Shown in pieces: positions 54,854 to 62,077 of a stretch of DNA of 64,000 bases. Every line of letters starts with the position of its first letter. Within the stretch, counting starts at the first letter, position 1. The stretch spans positions 1-64,000 of the forward strand of contig RQOL01000507.1 in NCBI GenBank assembly GCA_013076295.1, read 5' to 3'. The notes under the pieces were generated by a model. It saw only the letters and a program-made list of their open reading frames with translations. It was not told the DNA's origin and made no database searches. The translations under genes were made by a program, and so were the position numbers. The DNA is from Sanderia malayensis (Eukaryota; Cnidaria; Scyphozoa; Semaeostomeae; Pelagiidae).

Positions 54854-56327
54854 TTGCATGTCGGAACAATGAGACTGTTGGGTTATTGTTGGTCGGGGGA
54901 GAAAAAGACGGGTTAAAAAGAAAAAGACAATGGATATTGACATAGGATTACTATTTTGATTCAAAGTATTATACATAAATTTCCATTAATATAATTGAAA
55001 AAATGAGAGGACATAGAGTTAGAAGAACAATGAGAAAAGCAGGTCAATCAGTAAAGTTGTGCAGGTGCAGTTAATGAAGATAAAGGAGATTGTTAGAGAA
55101 GATATGCAGCTGTATGTGTGTGTGTGTGTGCGCGCGTCAAAGAAATAACGCTAAGTGGACTTAAGCGCGTGGATATGCCAAGCTGAAGAAATTGCATTGC
55201 GTTAGAATAGTCTATGCAAAATCACGTTTGATTGTTTTTATCTGTTATCAATTTTGTGATTGTATTGGAAATTACGGTTGGCGGACAGTATCAAAAGAGT
55301 AAAAATGGATTTGAAAAATGGAGACAAAACATTGACCGTTGTTAGGTATGTGTTAAAATGCATTACATGTTAGCAAATTCGAATCATGCGAAAAAGAAAA
55401 GAAACATCAGGTAAATGAGTTTTAAATAGAACAACAGATGCAGAACATGTTTACTGGGTGAAGCCTTTGAAAAGAATGGAGAAGCATGCTAGAGTACAAT
55501 TTTCACAAACGACCAAACGCAAGTGGTTTTATTGTGTATTTTCTTCTGTAAAGTTTTTTGATCAACAGTGGCATTTGTACAACAAAATCCCAATACAAGA
55601 ACAAGAAGGAAAGGATGAAGGTGAATTTGCAAATCAGAGCTAGTACTATCTGCATAAGAGAATCAAGGAATGTTGGAAAAAATTGAAGGATTAACCGAAG
55701 ACAAAAGATGATGGGCTCTGTTTTTCCAATGATGTGTCTCATATTAATAAGGAGTTAAACGATTGAAAATGGGATCTTAATTGCATTTGAATGTCCGATG
55801 TGTTGCCGATGATTTGGCATGGAGTTATTATTCTGGTTATTTGAAAATCGATGTGTTGTTTTACAAGATGATGAATGAAAAGCTGTCAATGCATTGATCT
55901 CAATGATGACAAGGAAAGTGAATAGTGTGCCTTTGAGTCTCTCAGCAACAAGCATTTGATTACAGAAATTCGCCCAGAACAAGATCGAAGATATGATAGT
56001 TGTAACTAAGCTTTTTAGGTTTTGGAGGTTGAACAATTGGCGTGCACATATCAAGTTTTGGCGTACAAAGAGTGTTTGTTTACGACAATTCCATTATGAA
56101 CTGCAAAGAAGACTAAAGAAAAGATGAAATTATTCTGCATTGAAGAAACAACAATTAAGCATTTTAAACTTCAAGTTCAACGAAGCTATTCTCTGACTAT
56201 GAAGAAGAAGACGACCTCTGAATAACCCTAATTACCCCACATACAAGAAAATTGACAAGTTTATTGGCAAAGATAACAAATTCATGCCAAGAAAGGTTCG
56301 AATTTGGTTTGAAGGGGTGTATAGAAA
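54854..56327. other. AT-rich stretch without a convincing gene
   Basis: About 1.5 kb of AT- and plus-strand purine-rich sequence holding only short frames. It contains a (TG)n(CG)n tract at 55115-55136. A 38-codon plus-strand fragment at 55781-55896 includes Y-L-K-I-D-V-L, reminiscent of the Exo III region of family B polymerases. Another plus-strand piece near 56210-56330 has residues such as YKKIDKFIGKDNKFMPRK before a stop at about 56330. A 61-codon frame at 55458-55643 has no recognisable features. These may be decayed exons or noise. I cannot support a gene here. Confidence 0.4.
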
Positions 56328-56943
56328 ATGAGTTATAAACGGACATTCATTAATCATGATAGAAACTTGGAAAACTGCCGACAACAGATTACATTTTTGT
56401 TTAGAAGAGCTGAGTTTTTATCTTGGTCAAGATGCATGAAAAGCCAGCCGAAGAAGAACGAGGAGTTGCGAATGCTAGCGTGTCATAAGTATTCAGCAAA
56501 TAGCCGTGGAACTTTTTACATCAAAGTAAGCGGCATATTTTTTTTTGTACAAATGATTACTGTCAACTTGACAAAACAGTTTTTAGCTCTGCAAAGTTGA
56601 CGGTAATCATTTGAAAAAACCTTTTACTGCCAGAGAGCATGAGATTGAGTCGCTTGATGGATTTAAAGAACAAGAAGAAAAAGATAGTTTAGAAACAATG
56701 ATATCAAATTCCAAACAGAACAATGCGAACAACTGCAGAAGAGAGAAGTTGAAGCAAATGGAAAATCAAATGAATTACACCTTGCGCTTTATTTCAAAAA
56801 TGAACACGGGGCAGCTAGAGGCACTGGCATGGAACACGATCTTGTTGGATAGTGAATACATTGATATGGTGAGAGAGATAGGAGGATCCCACTATGAAAT
56901 GTGCTACACACACCGAGTATTATGGACCAGTCGCATATGTTGA
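56328..56943 (+). CDS. Spliced plus-strand gene of unknown function (two exons seen)
   Basis: ATG at 56328 follows an in-frame stop at 56322. The first exon runs 66 codons to 56525, where AAA|GTAAGC is a good donor. TTTTTAG at 56580-56586 is a good acceptor. The 61-nt interval removed carries a stem-loop. Its length (3n+1) joins the first frame in phase to the second, which stays open to a stop at 56941-56943, for about 184 residues in all. The second exon is strongly charged (Glu/Lys-rich, probably helical, around FKEQEEKDSLETM) and later contains MNTGQLEALAWNTILLD. A further donor-like ATG|GTGAGA at 56869 and an acceptor TTTTCTAG ending at 57039 could instead lead on to the Cys/His-rich frames at 57 kb. 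No family is recognised. Segments near 56800-56890 resemble 57770-57920, suggesting duplication. Confidence 0.45.
56550..56613 (+). other. Stem-loop with 18-bp arms across the intron/exon boundary
   Basis: Arms 56550-56567 (CAAATGATTACTGTCAAC) and 56596-56613 are complementary with one mismatch and are separated by a 28-nt loop. The structure encloses the predicted acceptor at 56585-56586, so it could influence splicing of the surrounding gene, or be a remnant of a small inverted-repeat insertion. Confidence 0.6.
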
Positions 56944-57039
56944 AAATACAAGAAGTGCAGAAAAAATTGAGGGAGTCGGTCATGAGTACAATTTTCTTTA
57001 TTTTACCAAAAAATAGAGATGCGATCTATTGTTTTCTAG

Positions 57040-57436
57040 TTCATCGAAAATGATATGTTGAACACATATTGCCATAGTTGCATTGAAGTGTGGTCCTGAA
57101 AATAGAAGGATTGCAGAAATTGACCATATTGATCATTGTGGAAAGGTTCACAATTACTTTAATCAAAGAAGACATTTTAACACATACTGTCATAGTTGTA
57201 CTGATGATGATGATGATGATGAAGCGCCAAAAAGTTTTCAGGAGCTGGTCAATCAATTAGTGCAGTCTATTAGCTATGGCATGCTATTTGGTAAAAGCAA
57301 AAAGCAATTGCGAATATGGGCGAAACAGTACTCAGAATTTTGCTCTTTTGGTTATTACCTCTGTTTGTTAAGAAAACAAAGAAGAACGAGCAATCACCGT
57401 TCGTTCAGAAGAAGATGGACGATGTGTGAAGAATGA
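57040..57436 (+). CDS. Cys/His-rich reading frame, probable exon(s), unknown function
   Basis: After the acceptor-like TTTTCTAG at 57032-57039 a short frame includes NTYCHSC. From about 57083 the next frame is open for 117 codons to 57436 and again includes HFNTYCHSC, preceded by IDHIDHCGKVHNYF and followed by six Asp (a GAT repeat at 57205-57222) and a helical SFQELVNQLVQSI. The alternating Cys and His pairs suggest zinc binding. The arrangement (Cys, Cys...His, Phe...Cys-His, then a Ser-Phe helix) parallels the Cys-rich gene at 61.4-61.6 kb, which supports shared ancestry. The two NTYCHSC copies and the frame change between them near 57075 suggest an unfinished or decayed gene. The true start and exon limits are not known. 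Confidence 0.4.
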
Positions 57437-57448
57437 ATATAAATATAA

Positions 57449-57512
57449 AACTGTAGATGTAGAACTGTAAAACTGTAAAACTGTAGAATCGGTAAACTGT
57501 AATATTGTAGAT
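57449..57512 (+). repeat. Degenerate aaactgta short tandem repeat
   Basis: Seven or so imperfect copies of (a)aactgta(g) lie directly after the stop of the preceding frame. It looks like simple-sequence expansion with no coding frame. Confidence 0.6.
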
Positions 57513-57619
57513 GTTCGTGCAGAGCACAGAATTTGAGTATTCTTATTTTGATGGTAAACGATTTGGAGAAAATGCTTATCCCAGTGTGCTGTAGATGTTC
57601 ATGCAGAGCACAGAATTTG
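57506..57619 (+). repeat. 84-bp direct duplication with 30-bp conserved core
   Basis: The 30-bp cores at 57506-57535 and 57590-57619 (starting tgtagatgttc) differ at one base and start 84 bp apart, a multiple of three. The second copy lies in a 30-codon frame reading VCCRCSCRAQN, again Cys-rich. This fits tandem growth of a Cys-rich coding unit that later decayed. Confidence 0.55.
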
Positions 57620-57739
57620 TCACTGTTAGATGAAGTTGGTTGAAGTATGTAGAACTTTTGAGATATTCTTCTGAGTCAAACAAAGATGTCGATGCTTTTT
57701 ATGCTACAATAAGGAACCTTCGTATCTGGAAAAGGTCGT

Positions 57740-57926
57740 AGTTCTGCCAAATGTTCTGTAAATTAGATGCTGTTCAGATGGCAGAAGCACGATCTTTGTT
57801 GAGTGAAATGAAAAAAAAAAAAGCAGTCTGCTATTTGGAGTGTTGGTTGTGTGTTACAGGAAATGGATTTCGTTGATTCTCAATATGGAAAAGTGAGAGA
57901 GAGACGATCTTGTAGCAAGTTTTAAA
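57740..57926 (+). pseudogene. Decayed Cys-rich paralogue fragment
   Basis: A plus-strand frame reads LDAVQMAEARSLLSEM, then through an A-run to CYLECWLC at about 57829-57852. The 20 bases 57834-57853 match 61454-61473 at 19 positions in the same codon phase (LECWLC). After GTTACAG (57858) another frame reads MDFVDSQYGKVRERRSC and stops near 57925. The first and last pieces parallel QLEALAWNTILLDSEY and DMVREIG at 56.8 kb. The interrupted frames suggest a pseudogene or exons of a spliced copy. No start codon is assigned. Confidence 0.4.
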
Positions 57927-58327
57927 TTCCTCCCAATAAATATCCAGAAATCAACATCAATATTAATATCAACATCAACATGGTCATGATAACAGAAGAA
58001 GAAGAAGAAGAGTAGGAAGAAGAAGAGGAAGAAGAAATCAACACTTAATACTATTTTAATTACACAAGCGAAAGCAACGAGGAGAATGTTAGACCCTCTA
58101 ATTCTGCAAAGTCGATTAGAAACTTTTCGAATTTTTAGCAATTTTGAAGGTGGGCAATGAAGATGAAAAATTACGAAATAATTTCATTGCAGTCTGTGGA
58201 TTATGAAAATGCAGATGAAAGTGGTTGTTCCGTGTTTGTTAATTGTTGTTGTTCGCAATTCGGTCTTTTCAAAACAAGTATGCGCAGATGAGTTTGTCAT
58301 TGAATAAACCAGAACAAATGGCAATAG
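57927..58327. other. Low-complexity intergenic stretch
   Basis: Contains a GAA-rich purine tract (57996-58037), imperfect tandem 'atcaacatcaat' (57950-57980) and a 30-codon plus-strand frame starting at 58208 with a hydrophobic start (MKVVVPCLLIVVV) that resembles a signal peptide but ends at once. Nothing here can be called a gene with confidence. Confidence 0.4.
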
Positions 58328-58609
58328 TTGGATACTGTAGCAAGAGTTGGGCAGGTCTATGATTGTCGTTGGTCAGACACAGATACAGTTGCAACAAGCG
58401 AGCAGATTCGGCTGTATTTGATGACATCAGTGGAGCAGTATCATGATGACACATATCATAATGATAATGAAGTGGATGATGAAGTGATCATGAAGATTTT
58501 CGTCCGCGTATTGGAAATTCCTCTCAGGTGTTTTTGGTTTGGAAGGAGAATAAATATGCACTCGTCTTTTTTATCGCTGTTTGTATTTGGATTTCGGAAG
58601 TTGCAATAG
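58328..58609 (+). CDS. Possible plus-strand exon, unknown
   Basis: A 93-codon open frame without a convincing start. A splice-acceptor-like GGGCAG precedes VYDCRWSDTDTVATSEQ, which is followed by an acidic His/Asp-rich stretch and MKIFVRVLEIPL. A donor-like CTCAG|GTGTTT follows near 58527. Composition is more protein-like than its surroundings, but no family is recognised and chance is possible. Confidence 0.2.
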   Translation: MDTVARVGQVYDCRWSDTDTVATSEQIRLYLMTSVEQYHDDTYHNDNEVDDEVIMKIFVRVLEIPLRCFWFGRRINMHSSFLSLFVFGFRKLQ

Positions 58610-58863
58610 ATAGTCGGTTTGGTAGCGCAAAACGTTTTCGATCGTTTGGAACTTGAGCAGATTGTCGACTGCTAAAGTTTGTCATTGGATATGCTCAAGA
58701 CATTTAATATTTCATCGTTGAAAAAACGCGCGCACACACACACATACAGATATACAGACGCACATGAACGCTTCGAGTTGTTGTGGAAGAAGATCAAGTT
58801 CCAGAAAAGAAAGAGAAAGAACAATCTAATGACATAGTAGTAATAATAATAAAAGAAAAATAG
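58610..58863. other. Intergenic, with (CG)(CA)n tract
   Basis: No gene. It contains an alternating purine-pyrimidine tract at 58727-58744 and AT-rich sequence (including 'taataataataaaag') just downstream of the coiled-coil gene on the minus strand. Confidence 0.5.
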
Positions 58864-59432
58864 TTACATTTGGTCGTTTACGCTTGTGTTCAGGTCTGGA
58901 AATAGGGTGAAGGCATGCTGAAGGACGTCTGGATCGCTTTGAGCGTTTCGAACTGCGGCGACTTGACGTTTGTCTTTGACTATGCCTTTGTTTTCTTCGT
59001 CTTCGTTTTCGATGAAATAGTCGATGGTCGAGTTGATGCTGAGATCATCGTTATCTTCGATTTCGTCGTCGCTGTCGATTACGAAGACGTGTCTTTTATT
59101 TTGCTGCTGTTGGCTGTTGTTGTCTCTTTTCGCAGCTGTTGGTGTTGATGATGATGATGCATCACCAGCGGTAAGACGATGATGATGATGATGATAGTGT
59201 TTGAGTCGTAGTTTGAGTTTTTTGTTGATTGCGATTTGTGCTGCAAGTGTTGTATAGAGAAGTAGATTTTTTTTTCTTTCTGCCAGAGAAGCTTGTAATT
59301 GTGTTCGCTGTGACGCAGAATATGTCTTTGTAGTTGTGCGTTTGTGCGTTGTAAATTCAGATTGATTCCCTTCGTTTGTTTCAGTTGCTTTTCGAGGATG
59401 TGTACTGCAGCAGTAGCATCATCATCACTATT

Positions 59433-59473
<41 letters not shown>

Positions 59474-59501
59474 TAGTACTTGTTGTTGCTTGACTATCCA
59501 T
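58864..59501 (-). CDS. Coiled-coil and acidic protein, frameshifted in a homopolymer
   Basis: The frame starts at ATG 59501 and first encodes a Ser/Thr start, an alanine run from a (GCA)n repeat (59431-59470) and a leucine-patterned helix (ILEKQLKQTKGINLNLQ and onward). At the T9 run 59267-59275 the protein-like reading passes to another frame. That frame stays open for about 130 codons, is very acidic (VFVIDSDDEIEDNDD) and stops at 58864-58866. The original frame degenerates into Ile/His repeats and stops at 59079. One gene of roughly 210 codons with a one-base homopolymer change is therefore likelier than a 140-aa protein. Function is unknown. The coiled coil followed by an acidic tail hints at a nuclear or structural role (inference). 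Promoter: TATA at 59554-59549 and TCAGT at 59525-59521, 31 bases apart. Confidence 0.65.
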
Positions 59502-59520
59502 TGAGTGCTGTGAGCAAGCA

Positions 59521-59554
59521 ACTGATTTTGCACTGTATTGCGAGCGTCTTTATA
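59521..59554 (-). promoter_or_regulatory. TATA box plus TCAGT initiator of the coiled-coil gene
   Basis: On the minus strand, TATAAA at 59554-59549 is followed by TCAGT at 59525-59521. TATA to initiator A is 31 bases, the spacing expected of animal core promoters. The ATG is about 20 bases beyond. Confidence 0.65.
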
Positions 59555-59584
59555 CAGTTGAACGAAATAAAAAGATCTATTGTG

Positions 59585-59803
59585 TTTTTGCTGCTAGTAA
59601 TTTTTTTGCTGCTGATAATTGTTTTGCTGTCGCTTATCTTTCTGCTGCTATTGTTACGACTAATTTTTTTGCTGCTAGGAATTCTTTTGTTAGACTAATG
59701 TTTTTGCTGCTGTTACAGGGCAGGTGTACGATGACAATAACGAATGAAACTAATGTTTTTGCTGCTGGTAGGGCAGGTGTGTGATGATAATAACGAATGA
59801 AAA
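59585..59803. repeat. Iterated TTTTTGCTGCT motif and 55-bp direct repeats
   Basis: About seven copies of (T)nGCTGCT lie between 59585 and 59770. The last two sit in longer direct repeats of about 53-55 bp starting at 59694 and 59749, which share 'actaatgtttttgctgct', 'gggcaggtgt' and 'aataacgaatgaaa'. Placed upstream of the coiled-coil gene promoter and just past the end of gene B, they look like an upstream activating or enhancer array (inference). Confidence 0.6.
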
Positions 59804-59813
59804 TAAAAGGATG

Positions 59814-59822
59814 TATAAATAG
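59814..59822 (+). promoter_or_regulatory. Plus-strand TATA box antisense to gene B
   Basis: A canonical TATAAATAG immediately follows the direct repeats and faces rightward into the 3' end of gene B. No plausible plus-strand protein gene follows, so it would give an antisense transcript if active. It could also be a chance match in AT-rich sequence. Confidence 0.3.
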
Positions 59823-59837
59823 GAGGGAGTGGTATTG

Positions 59838-60875
59838 TTAGTGAGCAGCTGCACTTGCCGATGGTGGCTTTTTGGAGGATTTCTTTGTCTTTTTTTGTTT
59901 CTTTTGTTGTTGCTGTTGTTTTTCGTTGTCTTCTGAAGAGGACGAGGACGAGGAAGAGCAAGTGGACGCCGAGGAGGAGGACAACGACGAGTGGTCGGAG
60001 ATTGTTGTCGGTGGCTGTTGTTTACCGAATTGTTGGTGGTGGTGGGAAACAAAGTGAATGTCTTTGCGTTTGTTGACGTGTTCGTTGTGTACGATGTGGT
60101 GGACGATTTGTTCGGCAGGATTGTCGTCTGTGTGCTGGTGCATTTCGTGACAGTAGATGTCGACGAACGGGGCGCTGCATTGACCGTAGTTCATGAACGA
60201 TGTACACAGAAGGTAATCGTGATGTTTTCGTTTTTCTGTTTCAGATGCTATGGCGTCGTCGTCGCAAGCGAGTTTTGTGATCTTGGAAAGCGGAGCGGCG
60301 AATGATCGTTTTTCACCTCCGACACTGTCCGAGTTGCCAGATTGCGCCGTCGTTGCTGCGATAAATAAGTCGTCGCTCGGGTAAGTGTCGAGGATGCAGC
60401 CAGTGTGATTGCAGTGGGCGTTGAATAGTTTGAGGCTTTCCGACAGGCACAGGTAGGCGAACGGTTGCACGGCCACGGCGTGGATGCGCTTGAAGAGCTC
60501 GTGAAAGGCGTTGTTGTTCAGCCAGTTTTGACAGTTGGTGTCGGCTTTTTGCTTCGGTTTGAATTGTACGACGGTGAGCAGATTGAACAGATCGTTTTGA
60601 CGACACTTGTGTTGAGTGCTGATGTGGTAGACGAGTGTTGAGTATTTAGTCGATCGGAGATGTTCTAGGTGTCTGACGAGTTGTTCGCGAGCAGTGAGGA
60701 CTTGCGCTTGATGTACGAGCACGTCGACGACATAGAATTGTCGATCGTCGAGACGAGTTAGATGCTGTTGCAGGAGATTCTGTCGATCGTTTTCGGGTAT
60801 GAAGGCGAGCGAACGTTTCTCAGTCTGCGATAGATCGTGTTCGTGATGTTGGAATAAGTGTTCTTTCAAAGACAT
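59838..60875 (-). CDS. Gene B: 345-aa protein of unknown function, paralogous to gene A
   Basis: An intact frame from ATG at 60875 to a stop at 59838. The first 175 residues are a helix-rich, Cys/His-containing domain. Residues 117-140 (N-W-L-N ... Q-P-F-A) and 163-170 (D-T-Y, acidic) match the gene A block at 105-127 and 150-155 with the same spacing. Residues 224-250 carry Cys and His (CTSFMNYGQCSAPF, YCHEMHQH) that may bind metal. From 287 on the protein is low complexity: Ser-rich (296-314), Gln-run (320-324), then Lys-rich (325-336), as in nuclear or DNA-associated proteins. No membrane segment or signal peptide is seen. It is divergently arranged with the Cys-rich plus-strand gene. A TATA-like ATAAATA lies 67 bases upstream. 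Real gene, unknown role. Confidence 0.85.
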   Translation of the reverse strand: MSLKEHLFQHHEHDLSQTEKRSLAFIPENDRQNLLQQHLTRLDDRQFYVVDVLVHQAQVLTAREQLVRHLEHLRSTKYSTLVYHISTQHKCRQNDLFNLLTVVQFKPKQKADTNCQNWLNNNAFHELFKRIHAVAVQPFAYLCLSESLKLFNAHCNHTGCILDTYPSDDLFIAATTAQSGNSDSVGGEKRSFAAPLSKITKLACDDDAIASETEKRKHHDYLLCTSFMNYGQCSAPFVDIYCHEMHQHTDDNPAEQIVHHIVHNEHVNKRKDIHFVSHHHQQFGKQQPPTTISDHSSLSSSSASTCSSSSSSSSEDNEKQQQQQKKQKKTKKSSKKPPSASAAAH

Positions 60876-61051
60876 GATGTGTTCGCCGTATCTCTCTATC
60901 TTCTCTGTGTGTGCGCGTGTGTGCGTTTGAATGAGTATTTATGCGCGCGAGGAGGGATGAAAAGAGTTGAACTGATTGGTTTATTTGCGATTTTAGACTG
61001 GAGAAAAAACGAAGACGGCTAGAGGAGGAACAGCGGCTGGAACGACGCGCC
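60876..61051. promoter_or_regulatory. Divergent promoter region between gene B and the Cys-rich gene
   Basis: Holds the minus-strand TATA-like ATAAATA (60942-60936) for gene B, a TG/CG alternating tract (60906-60925), and a plus-strand acceptor-like TTTGCGATTTTAG ending at 60996. The plus-strand frame is open from 60971 but has no ATG before the GTG at 61052, so the rightward gene may receive its start codon from an upstream spliced exon. Confidence 0.45.
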
Positions 61052-62005
61052 GTGGCGAACAACGTGACCATTCATCTGCTGTTCAAGAGGGAACACGTCG
61101 CATATAGTGATCTATTTTTCAATGTGGTCGACAAAGATAGCGCGTCTGTAGCCAACGTGTTGCTGTATGCAATGCGAAAAATTGTGACGTTTTTGGCCAG
61201 TAACGAGGACAAGTTCATTTTGAAGGAGTTTGTGGAGAAGTCGACGACAATACCTCCGATGTACAGTCGAGAGAAGGAGGTGGGTATGTTGGCTGACTTT
61301 CAAAGAGTGTTCGATGAAGTGAGGCGAACGTACGAGCAAAGAGGGGCGAACGTTGTGTTCCGAGTGCCAAAACAACGTCGTGTTTCGTTGGTGCATCTGC
61401 CTGAAAAGACCGCGAGGAGGAGCGGCGGGAGTGATGCGACAACGACAGCTCTGTTTGGAGTGTTGGCTGTGTGAGCGGCTGGATTCCAATGTCATCAACG
61501 TGACGGAGACGCGAGTGACCTGTAATTCACCGTGTAAGAAACACAATGCTTTCAAGTATATTCTTTGTCACGTAGCACTGGCGAGTGGAGGCTCGTTGTT
61601 CAAGTGGAGTTTTTTTACGAAAGTGTTGCGGGAAGTGGTGAGCCGGAACGAGTTGATGGCTGATGCGGTGGAAAAGATGTGGGAGAGTTTGTACGAAGAG
61701 GTAAGTTGTTCCGGAGCATACCGTGGCAGTTGATGGAGCACATGATGTCGTGTGAATCGATCGGCATGAAGCGGTTGCGCTCGATGTATTTGACGGGGCT
61801 CGTACGATCGCATCCGTACGAGGAGTTGAGCGAGAGGGAAAAGCTATATTTCGACTGTAAAGACGGGCGGGAACAGAAGGAGACAATGTTGGATTGGAAC
61901 AGCGTGTGTATCTATCGATTGAAAGAAGCGCAAAAGGACATTAGATTAACCCGTTGTGCTATTTGTTTAGGATCTGTAGAACGAGTTGCGATCGTGAGAA
62001 AATAG
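61052..62005 (+). CDS. Cys-rich, probably zinc-binding protein in split frames
   Basis: Three overlapping plus-strand segments read as one gene. Segment 1 (from GTG 61052, open back to 60971, no ATG) encodes a helical N-terminus with a charged lead-in. The frame changes somewhere in 61323-61474. Segment 2 holds the Cys-rich core: LCSECQNN, WCIC, QLCLECWLCER, TCNSPCKKH and LCH, then a helix. Its codons end at 61700 in AG|GTAAGT. Removing 61701-61729 (29 nt, ending CAG) enters segment 3 exactly in phase, and segment 3 is open to TAG 62003-62005. No known family is recognised. The Cys spacing suggests a zinc-binding fold, RING- or ribbon-like at most. Related fragments lie at 57 kb. The first frame change could be an intron, an indel or an assembly error, and the start is uncertain. 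Convergent with the next gene. Confidence 0.6.
61701..61729 (+). other. Probable 29-nt intron
   Basis: Sequence begins GTAAGT after AG and ends GGCAG. Its excision moves the reading from the Cys-rich frame to the downstream open frame without a residue lost. A more distant acceptor, TTTGTTTAG ending at 61970, would instead end the protein after two codons. Either reading needs RNA evidence. Confidence 0.45.
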
Positions 62006-62071
62006 ACATTTTAGTTGCTTTTTTTTTTTGTTTTTATGATAAAACAATGACAATACAGGAGGAAAAAAATA

Positions 62072-62077
62072 TTTATT
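62072..62077 (-). terminator. Poly(A) signal overlapping the stop codon
   Basis: Read on the minus strand the end of the gene is CAATAAAT, so AATAAA (62077-62072) overlaps the TAA stop at 62075-62073. This is the compact gene ending common in viral genomes. Only 67 bases separate it from the end of the convergent plus-strand gene. Confidence 0.6.

Noticed and set aside
54332..54976. Overlapping 214-codon minus-strand frame across the start of gene A
   Set aside because: Ser/Thr/His/Tyr-rich composition typical of an off-frame reading. The gene A frame carries the motifs shared with gene B and is preceded by the TATA/initiator pair.
58915..59148. Plus-strand Val/Phe-rich 77-codon frame
   Set aside because: Antisense of the acidic C-terminal segment of the coiled-coil gene.
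59855..60305. Plus-strand frames opposite gene B
   Set aside because: Antisense shadows rich in Val/Phe/Cys produced by the Ser/Gln/Lys/Asp codons of gene B. No independent support except the outward TATA box, which is reported separately.
61112..61886. Minus-strand frames opposite the Cys-rich gene
   Set aside because: Composition (Ser/His/Arg/Thr-rich) and lack of motifs mark them as shadows. The plus strand has the Cys pairs and splice signals.
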